Assembly (NCBI GenBank): GCA_037442205.1
Contig: JBBIQS010000038.1
Span: 1 to 64,000, forward strand
Source: JBBIQS01 sp037442205
GTDB lineage: Bacteria; Myxococcota; Myxococcia; Myxococcales; UBA5297
Reading direction: 5' to 3'
DNA: 64,000 nt
Within the stretch, counting starts at the first letter, position 1. Every line of letters begins with the position of its first letter. The notes beneath the pieces are model-generated. The model saw nothing but the letters and a program-made list of their open reading frames with translations, did not search any database and was not told where the DNA came from. This document shows positions 55,758-63,938 of this stretch, piece after piece. The translations under genes and the position numbers were made by a program.

Positions 55758-57206
55758 CTACGGCCGCCTGGCGCTCTCCACGCGCGCCAGCCGCCGCAGC
55801 AGCGCCACCTCCTGGCCCAGCGTCGGATCGCCGATGGCGTTCATCTCGCGCTCGAGGTGGCTGGCGAATCCGCCGAAGGACTCCCTCCACTCCCCTGCTA
55901 CCGTCAGCCGATCCGAGGCCTGCTCCCAGCTGCGCACTCCGACATTGTGCTGGCGCCTGGCGGCTGGAATCCCGTCCTCGTGCCGCACCTTGGTACCTCC
56001 GCGCTCGGCATTCATCCAGAGCTGCATCAGATCGAAATAGCGAGCCAGCGCCACCGCCTTGCGGATTCCGGAGTTGGCGAACTGCTCGCTGACCTCGGAC
56101 GGGAAGTTCACCCGCGTCTCGGATTGGCCGCGGCGGCCCTCGCGGTCGAGATAGCTGGCGCGCAGGACCAGGTCTCCCGGGCGGCCAATCGGCCGGAGCT
56201 TGAGCAAGATCACGCCGCCGCGGGTCTCGCCGTTCTCGGTCCTGGAGGGGAAGAGCGTGTTGACGTGCATCAGCGAGCCGCTGGCCGCGTCCGCCTCGGG
56301 CGAGCCGTAGACCGCGGCGATCTCGTAGGCCTGCGACTCGAGCTTGAGGTCGAGGTCGAAGACCAGCGGAGTGACCATGAAGTCGAACTCCTCGTCGAGA
56401 TGGCGCTGGAACTCCTCCGGCGAGTGGACCGCGAAGTAGTTGGCCCCGCGCACCTTGGTCAGCTCCTCGACCAGCGCGGTGTTGAAGTCCACCCCCATGC
56501 CCACGAAGGTCGTGTAGATGCCGCGCTGGGCGTTGGCGCGGGTCTGCCCCGTGAGCCCGTCGCGGCTGGTGTCGCCGGTGTTGGGCATGGCGTCGGTGAG
56601 GAAGACCATCCGGTTCTCCCACTCTGCCGCCGAGGAGCCGCCTGCCTTCTCGAAGAGCGAGGTCCCCAGTTCCATTCCCGCCGACAGGTCGGTGCTGCCT
56701 TGAGGCGCGATCGACTGGATGTGTGCCTTGAGGCTCGACACCTCTCTCAGCGGCGACAGGCCTCGAGCCAGGTAGGCTTCGCTGTCGAAGAGCACCATCC
56801 CGAAGCGATCCTGCGGACCTAGGTGATCGAGCATCGCCGCGATCGACCGCGTCGCGACCCCGAGCTTGGTGAGGACCGGCCCCCGCGCCTTCTCCGGGCC
56901 CTGATCGTAGAAGTAGCGATCAAACGGGCTGCCCATCGACCCGGAGATGTCGAGGACCACCACCAGGTTCAGCTTCTTGCGCTTGAAGTCGGCGGCCTCG
57001 AGGTTCGAGTTGAGGCCGACGGTCAGGTAGCGCTCGGCTTGCTTCGAGAACGGATCGGCCGAAATCGCGCTGGCGTAGGAGGGGCAGAACAGCTCGGCGC
57101 ACGCCTGCTGCTTCCCGGGGTCGAAGTAGTACTCGTAGAACAGGCCCTCCGGCGTCAGGTCGGTGGGATGCGGCAAGTTGGGCTCATCTGCATTTTCCCG
57201 CCGCAA
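55758..57206 (-). CDS. VWA-domain protein, N-terminus apparently lost to a frameshift
   Basis: The frame is open from a TTG at 57206 (482 residues). After PHPTDLTPEGLFYEYYFDPG comes a von Willebrand A domain with an intact metal site: D86, S88, S90 (DISGSMGSP), the Thr in QGSTDLS and Asp in LTDAMPNTG. A beta-rich region and a helical C-terminus follow. Homologues of this type, as I recall them, begin with a membrane anchor fused directly to this domain. Here the anchor sits in another frame (57155-57409), so the gene is probably split by a single-base deletion between about 57206 and 57240. Confidence 0.8.
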   Translation of the reverse strand: MRRENADEPNLPHPTDLTPEGLFYEYYFDPGKQQACAELFCPSYASAISADPFSKQAERYLTVGLNSNLEAADFKRKKLNLVVVLDISGSMGSPFDRYFYDQGPEKARGPVLTKLGVATRSIAAMLDHLGPQDRFGMVLFDSEAYLARGLSPLREVSSLKAHIQSIAPQGSTDLSAGMELGTSLFEKAGGSSAAEWENRMVFLTDAMPNTGDTSRDGLTGQTRANAQRGIYTTFVGMGVDFNTALVEELTKVRGANYFAVHSPEEFQRHLDEEFDFMVTPLVFDLDLKLESQAYEIAAVYGSPEADAASGSLMHVNTLFPSRTENGETRGGVILLKLRPIGRPGDLVLRASYLDREGRRGQSETRVNFPSEVSEQFANSGIRKAVALARYFDLMQLWMNAERGGTKVRHEDGIPAARRQHNVGVRSWEQASDRLTVAGEWRESFGGFASHLEREMNAIGDPTLGQEVALLRRLARVESARRP

Positions 57207-57409
57207 ACGACGACCTTGCCGCTCGCGACGAGGTAGCTCGCCGGGACGAGCCCGAGGAGCAGCACCACCGCAAGGGACCCGAGACGGAACAGGTCCCTAG
57301 GCCGAAGGTCGGGAATCGGCAGGAGCTCGGACGCTCCCTCGAATGCCAGCACGGCCGCGACGAGGCCAGCGAGCCAACCGGCGAGTTTCCAGCCCTTGTG
57401 GATTGCCAT
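57155..57409 (-). CDS. Two-TM N-terminal fragment of the VWA protein
   Basis: The ATG at 57409 has AGGAAG upstream. The 84-residue frame contains two hydrophobic segments (LAGWLAGLVAAVLAFEGAS and FRLGSLAVVLLLGLVPASYLV) and then a meaningless tail overlapping the VWA frame by 52 nt. The -1 frame offset and the lack of an independent ending suggest it once encoded the anchor of the VWA protein. A genuine small coupled membrane protein remains possible. Confidence 0.5.
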   Translation of the reverse strand: MAIHKGWKLAGWLAGLVAAVLAFEGASELLPIPDLRPRDLFRLGSLAVVLLLGLVPASYLVASGKVVVCGGKMQMSPTCRIPPT

Positions 57410-57539
57410 GGCCTCACTTCCTGCTTGCTCAACGAGGCTAGGCCACGCTCGGTTTGCCGTCTCTCGGTTGACCGACCGATGCCGCCGGCCACATCCAACC
57501 CGGTTGACACCTGCCGGGCGCGAGTGCTCCCTTGCGGGC

Positions 57540-57995
57540 ATGAGCGACCAAGAATTCGGAGTCTTCGTGGCGGTGCGGCGGGCCGACGGCAGCACCGAGA
57601 ACGTCCGCGTGGGGACGGCGACGCGCAGCGGCGAGGGATTCGTGCTGCGCCTGGGAGAGCTGTCCCTGGCGGCGGCGCCGAGCGCGCCTCGCAGCTGGGA
57701 GAGCGCCCCCTCCCGCCCCGCAGCCTCGAGCGGCGGTGCGCCCACGATCTTCCCGCCCTACGGGCGCAGCAAGGGAATGCCCATTGCCGGCGCCTCGATG
57801 AACGACCTCGAGTTCTACGCCACCGGCTGCAAGCGCACCCTGGGCGACCCCGCCAAGTCCCGCTTCCACGACAAGGAGCGGGCGCTGCTGGCAGTCATCG
57901 AGGCGGAGATCGCCCGCCAGCAGGGCGGCTCCGGCGGCGGCAGCGGCGGCTTTGAAGAGCCTCCTCCGCACGGCGACGACGACTTCAAGGGCTGA
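57540..57995 (+). CDS. Small protein with DUF3820-like motif
   Basis: This 151-residue soluble protein has an N-terminal beta-rich part (FGVFVAVRRADGSTENVRVG), a Ser/Ala/Pro linker and the segment FPPYGRSKGMPIAGASMNDLEFYATGC. That segment resembles the FGKYKGKPLSEVPxxYLxW motif of DUF3820-type proteins. A helix (KERALLAVIEAEIARQQ) and a Gly-rich acidic tail end it. The ribosome-binding site is weak. The function is unknown; the motif occurs in nucleic-acid-associated and phage proteins, so such a role is only suggested. Confidence 0.6.
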   Translation: MSDQEFGVFVAVRRADGSTENVRVGTATRSGEGFVLRLGELSLAAAPSAPRSWESAPSRPAASSGGAPTIFPPYGRSKGMPIAGASMNDLEFYATGCKRTLGDPAKSRFHDKERALLAVIEAEIARQQGGSGGGSGGFEEPPPHGDDDFKG

Positions 57996-58009
57996 GCGGT
58001 GCGACTGTC

Positions 58010-58119
58010 CCGTTCACCCTGAGCCCTTCGACGAGCTCAGGGCAGGCGGAGTCGAAGGGCCCCTCGACACGCTCGGGGCGAACGGACCGGAGCGAGCCGG
58101 AGTCGAAGGGCCTTTCGAG
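58010..58119 (-). repeat. Dispersed intergenic repeat with nested hairpins
   Basis: The region contains CCCTGAGC/GCTCAGGG as an inner stem, CCGTTC (58010) and GAACGG (ending 58085) as outer arms, and two copies of GGAGTCGAAGGGCC (58048-58061 and 58099-58112). Read on the minus strand it has the CCCTTCGACTCC...CCCTGAGC...GTGAACGG form of a repeat seen between genes in many bacteria. A diverged copy is at 39980-40080. It fills most of the gap before the ABC transporter genes. Confidence 0.75.
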
Positions 58120-58142
58120 CTAGACTCGCTCCCTCGAAAGCC

Positions 58143-59684
58143 ATGCCCGCCCTGAGCTTCTCCCACGTCAGCAAGTTCTTCGGCCCGATGGCCGCGCTGG
58201 CCGACGTGTCGCTGGAGATCGAGCGCGGCGAGATCTTCGCCCTGGTCGGCGAGAACGGCGCCGGCAAAACCACGCTGATGAACGTGGCCTACGGGCTCTA
58301 CAGGCCCGACTCGGGAACCGTGCGCGTCTTCGACCGCGACGAGGTCATCGGCTCGCCGGGCAAGGCCATCGAGCTGGGCGTGGGGATGGTTCACCAGCAC
58401 TTCATGCTGGTGCCGCCCTTGACTGTGGCCGAGAACGTGGTGCTGGGAAGCGAGCCGCGCCGCTTCGGGATGCTCGACCGGCAGGCCGCCTGCGACAAGG
58501 TCCGCGAGGTGGCCGCGCGCTTCGGCTTCGAGCTCGACCCGACCGCCAAGGTCGAGCAGATCGGCGTCGGGATGCAGCAGCGGGTGGAGATCGTCAAGGC
58601 GCTCTACCGCGGTGCCGAGCTGCTGATCCTCGACGAGCCCACCGCCAACCTCACCCCGCAGGAGGCCGACGACCTCTATCGAGTCGTCCGCGGGCTGAGC
58701 GCGGCAGGCAAGACGGTGATCTTCATCTCGCACAAGCTGCGCGAGGTCTTGTCGGTGGCGCATCGAGTCGGCGTCATGCGGCGCGGGCGGCTGGTGGCCA
58801 CGGTGAGGGCCGCGGAGACGAACGCCGCGGCGCTGTCGGAGCTGATGGTCGGCCGCGCGGTGGCGGGGATGACCCGTTCGCCGAGCGCGCGCAAGGCGGG
58901 CGCGGCGCTGCTCTCGCTCGACAAGGTAAGCGCCCTCAACGACCGAGGATTCCCGGCGCTGCGCGAGCTGAGCCTGGAGGTGCGCGAAGGCGAGATCCTC
59001 GCCATCGCCGGCGTCGACGGCAACGGGCAAGCCGAGCTGGCAGAGCTGGTCACCGGGCTGCGACAGGCCACCGCCGGGGCAATCCGCGCCGCCGGCGACG
59101 AGATGACAGGACAGAGCCCGCGCGCCTTTCGCGAGGCGGGAATCGCCCACGTCCCAGCGGACCGGCAGCAGCGCGGGCTGTGCCTGCCCATGCGCGTGGA
59201 CGAGAACCTCGCCCTGGGCCGCCACCGCAAGCCGCCGTTTGCTCGCGGAGCCCTGATCGACGGCAGCGGCCGGCTGGAGCGCGCCGGCAGCCTGATCAAG
59301 GAGTTCGACATCCGGCCGCCCGAGCCGTCGCTTCTGGCCCGCGCCCTTTCCGGAGGCAACCAGCAGAAGGTGATCCTGGCGAGAGAGATCGACTCGGCGC
59401 CCAAGGTGCTGGTGGTGGTTCAGCCGACCCGCGGCCTCGACATCGGCGCCATCAGCCTGGTGCACGACCGGCTGCGCCGCGAGCGCGACGCCGGGCGCGG
59501 CATCCTCCTGATTTCCCTCGACCTCGACGAGGTGTTGGCGCTGGCCGATCGGATTCTGGTGCTCTACGGCGGCCGCAGCATGGGCGAGGTTTCCGGCGAG
59601 GGCGCCGATGAAAAAGCGCTCGGCCGGATGATGCTCGGCCAATCGAGTTCCGAGCCGGCGCGGAGCGAGGTGGCCAATGGCTGA
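58143..59684 (+). CDS. Nucleoside-type ABC importer, double ATPase subunit
   Basis: This 513-residue protein has two ABC domains, as in sugar and nucleoside importers. The first has Walker A GENGAGKTT (36-44), VGMQQRVEIVKAL and Walker B LLILDEPTANLTP. The second has a degenerate Walker A (GVDGNGQAEL) but a good signature (ALSGGNQQK) with VVVQPTRGLD. One ATP site is therefore composite. The stop overlaps the first permease gene by 8 nt. The likely binding protein is the BMP lipoprotein at 46954-48126. Confidence 0.93.
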   Translation: MPALSFSHVSKFFGPMAALADVSLEIERGEIFALVGENGAGKTTLMNVAYGLYRPDSGTVRVFDRDEVIGSPGKAIELGVGMVHQHFMLVPPLTVAENVVLGSEPRRFGMLDRQAACDKVREVAARFGFELDPTAKVEQIGVGMQQRVEIVKALYRGAELLILDEPTANLTPQEADDLYRVVRGLSAAGKTVIFISHKLREVLSVAHRVGVMRRGRLVATVRAAETNAAALSELMVGRAVAGMTRSPSARKAGAALLSLDKVSALNDRGFPALRELSLEVREGEILAIAGVDGNGQAELAELVTGLRQATAGAIRAAGDEMTGQSPRAFREAGIAHVPADRQQRGLCLPMRVDENLALGRHRKPPFARGALIDGSGRLERAGSLIKEFDIRPPEPSLLARALSGGNQQKVILAREIDSAPKVLVVVQPTRGLDIGAISLVHDRLRRERDAGRGILLISLDLDEVLALADRILVLYGGRSMGEVSGEGADEKALGRMMLGQSSSEPARSEVANG

Positions 59685-60774
59685 CCTCGGCCTTCGCCAG
59701 AAGCTCTTCGGTCCGAGCCGACACTGGCTGCTGGTCCCGGTGCTCTCGGTGCTGGCCGCGCTGGCGATCTGCTTCGTGGCCATCTGGCTGACCGGCAAGG
59801 ACCCGGTCCAGGGCTACGCCAAGATGTTCGGCGGCGGCCTGGGCAGCCTGCGGGCGCTCGGCGACACCAGCCTCAAGACCTCGATCCTGACGCTGACCGG
59901 ATTGTCGGTGGCCCTCGCCTTCTCGGTCGGGCTCTTCAACATCGGCGCTGAGGGACAGCTGGTGGTCGGGGCGCTCGTCGCCGCCTGGCTTGGGCACGCC
60001 TTCGCTCCCGGCACGGCGCTGATCCACATCCCGATCATCCTGATCGCCGCCGCTTTGGCTGGAGCCGGCTGGGCCTCGATTGCCGCGTGGCTCAAGGTCC
60101 GGCGCGGGGTCCACGAAGTCATCTCGACGATCATGCTGAACTGGATCGCCATCCATCTCGTCGAGAGCTGGCTGGTGGTCGGGCCGCTGGCGGCGCGGTC
60201 CACGCAGAGCCAGGTGTCGCTACCCGGGACCGCGCAGATCGAGGCCACCGCTGAGCTGCCGCGGCTGATGGGCGAGATCAACCTCGGGCTGCCGCTGGCG
60301 CTAGGGATGGCGGTCGCGCTGTTCGTGCTGCTCAAGTGGACCACCGCGGGATTCGAGCTGCGGGCCATCGGCGCCTCGAGCGAAGCCGCGCGCGCCTCGG
60401 GCATCGACGTCGCCAGGCGAACCTACCTGGCGATGGCGCTCGCCGGAGCCTGCGCCGGGCTGGCGGGCGCGATCCTGATCCTCGGCGTCCATCGCCAATA
60501 CCCGGCCATCTTCCATGGCGGCTACGGCTTCGACGGCATCGCCATCAGCCTGATCGGCGGGAACCATCCGCTCGGCGCGCTGCTGGCGGCGGCCTTCTTC
60601 GGCATCATCCGCGCCGGCGGGACCAAGCTGCAGCTCCTGCAGATCCACCGCACCTTCCCGGAGTTGATTCAGGGACTTGCGCTGCTGCTGGTCGCCGCCC
60701 AGATGATCACCCGACATCTGCTCACCAAGGTCGCCGGGCGGGCGCCGCAGGGCAAGGAGGCCATCGATGCTTGA
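59677..60774 (+). CDS. Nucleoside-type ABC importer permease 1
   Basis: This 365-residue BPD_transp_2-type permease has about eight to ten hydrophobic segments (LLVPVLSVLAALAICFVAIWL, LALGMAVALFVLLKW and others). The conserved cytoplasmic loop RAIGASSEAARASGIDV contacts the ATPase, and FNIGAEGQLVVGAL is typical of this family. It overlaps the ATPase gene (8 nt) and the second permease gene (8 nt), so all three are translationally linked. Confidence 0.92.
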   Translation: MADLGLRQKLFGPSRHWLLVPVLSVLAALAICFVAIWLTGKDPVQGYAKMFGGGLGSLRALGDTSLKTSILTLTGLSVALAFSVGLFNIGAEGQLVVGALVAAWLGHAFAPGTALIHIPIILIAAALAGAGWASIAAWLKVRRGVHEVISTIMLNWIAIHLVESWLVVGPLAARSTQSQVSLPGTAQIEATAELPRLMGEINLGLPLALGMAVALFVLLKWTTAGFELRAIGASSEAARASGIDVARRTYLAMALAGACAGLAGAILILGVHRQYPAIFHGGYGFDGIAISLIGGNHPLGALLAAAFFGIIRAGGTKLQLLQIHRTFPELIQGLALLLVAAQMITRHLLTKVAGRAPQGKEAIDA

Positions 60775-61699
60775 GCTCATCGAGGCCATCCTTGCCTCCA
60801 CCCTGGACTTTGCGCCGTCAATCGTCCTGGCCGCGCTCGGCGGAGTGATCTCCGAGCGCTCGGGAGTGGTGAACCTGGGTCTGGAAGGGATGATGCGCCT
60901 CGGGGCCTTCTTCGCCGCCGCGGCGACGCTCGCCACGGGCAGCCCTTGGATTGGATTGGGCGCCGGGATGCTCGCCGGCGCGGTCGGCGCGCTGCTTCAC
61001 GGCTGGCTCTGCATCCGCTGGCGCAGCGATCAGGTGGTCAGCGGGATCGCGCTCAACCTCGTCGCGCTCGGCGGAGTAACGTTCCTCGTCGAAGCGCTCT
61101 ACGGCAGCACCGACACCGAGCGGACCGCGACCATCGGCAAGCTGGTGCTCCCCGGGCTCGACTCGGTGCCGCTGCTGCGCGCTCTCTCCGGTCACTCGTG
61201 GCTGGCATGGATCGCTCTGGCCGCGCCCATCGTCATGCACCTGGTGCTCTACCGGACCGCGCTCGGGCTTCGGGTCCTGGCAGTTGGAGAGAAGCCGCAG
61301 GCGGCGGCGACGCTGGGGGTGAGCGTGGCCGGCATCCGCTACGGCTGCGTGCTGGCCAGCGGACTGCTCGCCGGACTCGGCGGAGCCTCGCTGTCGGTCT
61401 CGACGCTCGACCAGTTCAACAACCACATGCCGGCGGGCCAGGGCTTCATCGCGCTGGCGGCGATGGTCTTCGGCAAGTGGACGCCGCTGGGAGCCTTCGG
61501 CGCCTCCGCCTTCTTTGCCGCTGCCAACGCGCTGCGCATCAGCCTGGCGTCCTCGATCCCTTGGATCAAGGACGTGATTCCCTCGGGATTCCTGCTGGCG
61601 CTCCCCTACCTGCTGACGCTGCTGCTCTTGGCCGGCTTCGTCGGCAAGGCGCGGGCGCCGGCGGCCGACGGCGTGCCCTACGATCCCGAGGTGCGCTGA
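60767..61699 (+). CDS. Nucleoside-type ABC importer permease 2
   Basis: This 310-residue permease pairs with the preceding one. It shows VVNLGLEGMMRLGAFFAA, the coupling loop RVLAVGEKPQAAATLGVSV and about eight hydrophobic segments. It ends with a charged tail. Its last 22 nt overlap the convergent phosphoesterase gene. The substrate is inferred as a nucleoside from the family and from the salvage genes in the window. Confidence 0.92.
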   Translation: MLELIEAILASTLDFAPSIVLAALGGVISERSGVVNLGLEGMMRLGAFFAAAATLATGSPWIGLGAGMLAGAVGALLHGWLCIRWRSDQVVSGIALNLVALGGVTFLVEALYGSTDTERTATIGKLVLPGLDSVPLLRALSGHSWLAWIALAAPIVMHLVLYRTALGLRVLAVGEKPQAAATLGVSVAGIRYGCVLASGLLAGLGGASLSVSTLDQFNNHMPAGQGFIALAAMVFGKWTPLGAFGASAFFAAANALRISLASSIPWIKDVIPSGFLLALPYLLTLLLLAGFVGKARAPAADGVPYDPEVR

Positions 61700-62547
61700 G
61701 ACGCGCTCGCGTCGGCCTGCCGCAGCGTGATCACCGTCAGCTCGGGAGGAACGCCGATGCGCACCGCCGGCCCGCCCTTTCCATAGCCGAGACCGGCGTT
61801 CACGTAGAGCTGGTTGCCCTGCACCTGGTAGAGGCCGCGCAGGTAGGGCTGACCGACCAGGTCGGCCAGGCCGCGGGTCACCCCGGGAATCTGGATCATC
61901 CCGCCGTGGGTGTGTCCCGAAAAGCAGAGCAGTCCCGCGTCCTTGGGAAACTTGCGGGCGGTCGGCGGGGTGTGGGCGAGGACCAGCCGGGTCCCGCACT
62001 CAGGCACGCCGGAGAAGGCCTTCTCGACGTCGTCGTGCTTGGAGCGCCCGTCGTCGACGCCGATGACGCACAGCTTCTCGCCCTTGACCTCGAGTCCGGT
62101 CCACTGGTTGCGCAGCAGCGCGTAGCCGTTCTTCTCGATGTCGCGGCCGATCTCGTCGGGAGCGACCCAGTAATCGTGGTTGCCCAGCACGGCGAAGGTC
62201 GGGGCGTTGATCCCCTCGAGCAGCCAGGCGACCCGGGGGACGGGCGATCGCGAGAAGGTGACGTAGTCGCCGGTGAGGAAGACCAGGTCCGGCTCGAGCT
62301 CGTTGATGGCGCGGATCGCGGCGATGATCCGCCCGTCGGGAGTCGAGGCGCCGACGTGCAGGTCGGAGATCTGGGCGATGCGCAGGCCATCGTGCGCCGG
62401 ATTGAGGCCGCTCAGGGCGATGTCGTGCTCGACGATCTCGAAGTCATGGCGTCCGGAGGCCTGGGCCACGCTGCCGCCCAGTGCCGTCGATGCCAGCGCC
62501 ACTCCCCCCAGACCGCGAAACAAGTCCCGCCGGCTCATCGGTCTCAT
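61678..62547 (-). CDS. Tat-exported metallophosphoesterase
   Basis: The ATG at 62547 with GGAG upstream gives 289 residues. A twin-arginine signal (SRRDLFRGLGG...AQA) directs export in a folded state. The calcineurin-like metal motifs are all present: ISDLHVG, LTGDYV, LGNHDYW and GHTHGG, so a two-metal centre is expected. The YkuE-like layout suggests a membrane-proximal phosphoesterase; the natural substrate is unknown. GTG (62553) and a second ATG (62538) are alternative starts. Confidence 0.9.
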   Translation of the reverse strand: MRPMSRRDLFRGLGGVALASTALGGSVAQASGRHDFEIVEHDIALSGLNPAHDGLRIAQISDLHVGASTPDGRIIAAIRAINELEPDLVFLTGDYVTFSRSPVPRVAWLLEGINAPTFAVLGNHDYWVAPDEIGRDIEKNGYALLRNQWTGLEVKGEKLCVIGVDDGRSKHDDVEKAFSGVPECGTRLVLAHTPPTARKFPKDAGLLCFSGHTHGGMIQIPGVTRGLADLVGQPYLRGLYQVQGNQLYVNAGLGYGKGGPAVRIGVPPELTVITLRQADASASQRTSGS

Positions 62548-62674
62548 TCCCACTCCGTCGAAAGTTCAGCGTGGATGCCGAAAATCTATCGGCTTCGGCA
62601 GGCCGCCGCAGCGGCAGCCGGCTCGCAGGGCGGGGTGTGCAGGGGGGATGCCAGGAGGGAGATGCCGTCTGACG

Positions 62675-62905
62675 CTACGGGTTGGGCTCCGTCTTAACCT
62701 GGCAGGAATACTCCCGAATCTCGTCGTTCTCGCCCGCCAGGCTGTCGTACCTAGGGGTGCAGTGGAGCAGCGGGGAGATCGGGGCGCCAGAGGGCAGCGT
62801 AATGCCCTTTTCGAGGAATTCGCACCGGGGGGGTCGGGCTCGCGTGGCCTGGGCTGGAGCGGCTACGGTGAAGGGATTCTCGCTCGAGGCGAAGCCCGAC
62901 TCATC
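62675..62905 (-). pseudogene. Start-less coding remnant (76 codons)
   Basis: On the minus strand a frame runs from just after an in-frame TGA (62908-62906) to TAG (62675-62677) without any ATG, GTG or TTG. Its sequence looks coding, with GC-rich third positions and a balanced composition: RCEFLEKGITLPSG, then PLLHCTPRYDSLAGENDEI and SCQVKTEPNP, with three Cys. It directly follows the peptidase-like gene. It may be the end of a decayed or frameshifted secreted-protein gene. Otherwise the 62548-62900 gap shows nothing. Confidence 0.4.
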
Positions 62906-63938
62906 TCAAGAGAAACCTGCTGACGTCGCTCTTGATGGCGAGCACGGCCAGCATCAGGAACAAGCCGAGCCAGATGCGATTGAACCAATCCTCGTACTTG
63001 GGACGCAGCGGCTTGCGGCCGATCGCCTCGATGCCCAGGAACAGCAATCTCCGCCCGTCCAGATAGGGCGCGACCAGGCACAACAGGAAGTACTGCAGGA
63101 TCGCGAAGGTGACTGCCGTCGCAAGAAAGTAGTCCCGCCCATTGGTGCCCGCGCTCGCCGACGCGTAAAGGGCAACGGGCCCTCTGACAACGGCAGGCTC
63201 CTTCATGCCCACCACGACAGTGGACACCCCTTCGACGAGTAGTCCGCCCCATTGTCTGACGATCTCCACCGCATTTCCGAACCGCTCGATGAACGGTGGC
63301 GGAGGCTGGGCGACCATCGCAGGCCCTATTCCGATGACCTTGTTGCTCGTACCCGGCATCGTGTCTGGCTGCACTTCCAGTCGCATCGACCCGGTGCTTC
63401 TGCGTACGTCCAAGACGAGGACATCCTCGGTCGCTCCCGCGATTAACCGCTTCAGCTCTGCCCAGGTCTCGACCTTCTGTCCGCCGACGGCGGCGATTGT
63501 GTCGCCGGCCAGGAGTCCCGCTCGGTCGGCAGGTCCGCCTCTCCTGACGTCGCCGACCACTGGCTTGTCGCTCCGCTGAGTGCGCTCGAAGCCGCTCGCC
63601 CAGAACGCCGAAACGAAGCCGAGGAGCAAGACCGCCGCCGGAGCGGAACAGAACACCGCGAGTCGAGCCCACCGACTCCTGTTTCGTAGGTCATTCGAGG
63701 GCGCTTCGGGGGCGCCCGCCGCCCATGGCGCTCTCAGTCGAACCACGAAAGCGATGGGGAGGATTGCGAGGCGATAGGTGGTCGCGCCGACCATGCGGGA
63801 CCAGAGAGTGGGTCCGAAGCCGAGGGACACTCGATTGACGGCGACGCCCAGCTTGCGCGCGACCACGAGGTGAGCGGCGACATGGGTCACATTGACGATG
63901 ACCCAGACCAGCAGACCGATGCCCAAGCTCCCCGCCAT
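62901..63938 (-). CDS. M50 site-2-protease homologue lacking catalytic Glu
   Basis: This 345-residue membrane protein of RseP/RasP type has TM1 with THVAAHLVVARKLGVAVNRVSLGFGPTLW, which aligns with the protease's HEFGHFWVAR...GFG segment, but the catalytic Glu of HExxH is Val (HVAAH). A PDZ domain (about 125-190; GGPADRAGLLAGDTIAAVGG) and a C-terminal TM with YLDGRRLL (counterpart of LDGG) follow. Both zinc His and the Asp remain, so it may bind metal and substrate without cutting. GGAGA lies 8 nt upstream. Codon choice is less GC-rich than average. Confidence 0.82.
   Translation of the reverse strand: MAGSLGIGLLVWVIVNVTHVAAHLVVARKLGVAVNRVSLGFGPTLWSRMVGATTYRLAILPIAFVVRLRAPWAAGAPEAPSNDLRNRSRWARLAVFCSAPAAVLLLGFVSAFWASGFERTQRSDKPVVGDVRRGGPADRAGLLAGDTIAAVGGQKVETWAELKRLIAGATEDVLVLDVRRSTGSMRLEVQPDTMPGTSNKVIGIGPAMVAQPPPPFIERFGNAVEIVRQWGGLLVEGVSTVVVGMKEPAVVRGPVALYASASAGTNGRDYFLATAVTFAILQYFLLCLVAPYLDGRRLLFLGIEAIGRKPLRPKYEDWFNRIWLGLFLMLAVLAIKSDVSRFLLR

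Noticed and set aside
57190..57245. Programmed -1 ribosomal frameshift in the VWA gene
   Set aside because: The G GGA AAA-like stretch is not in the phase required for a slippery heptamer and no downstream stem or pseudoknot is evident, so a simple deletion is more likely.
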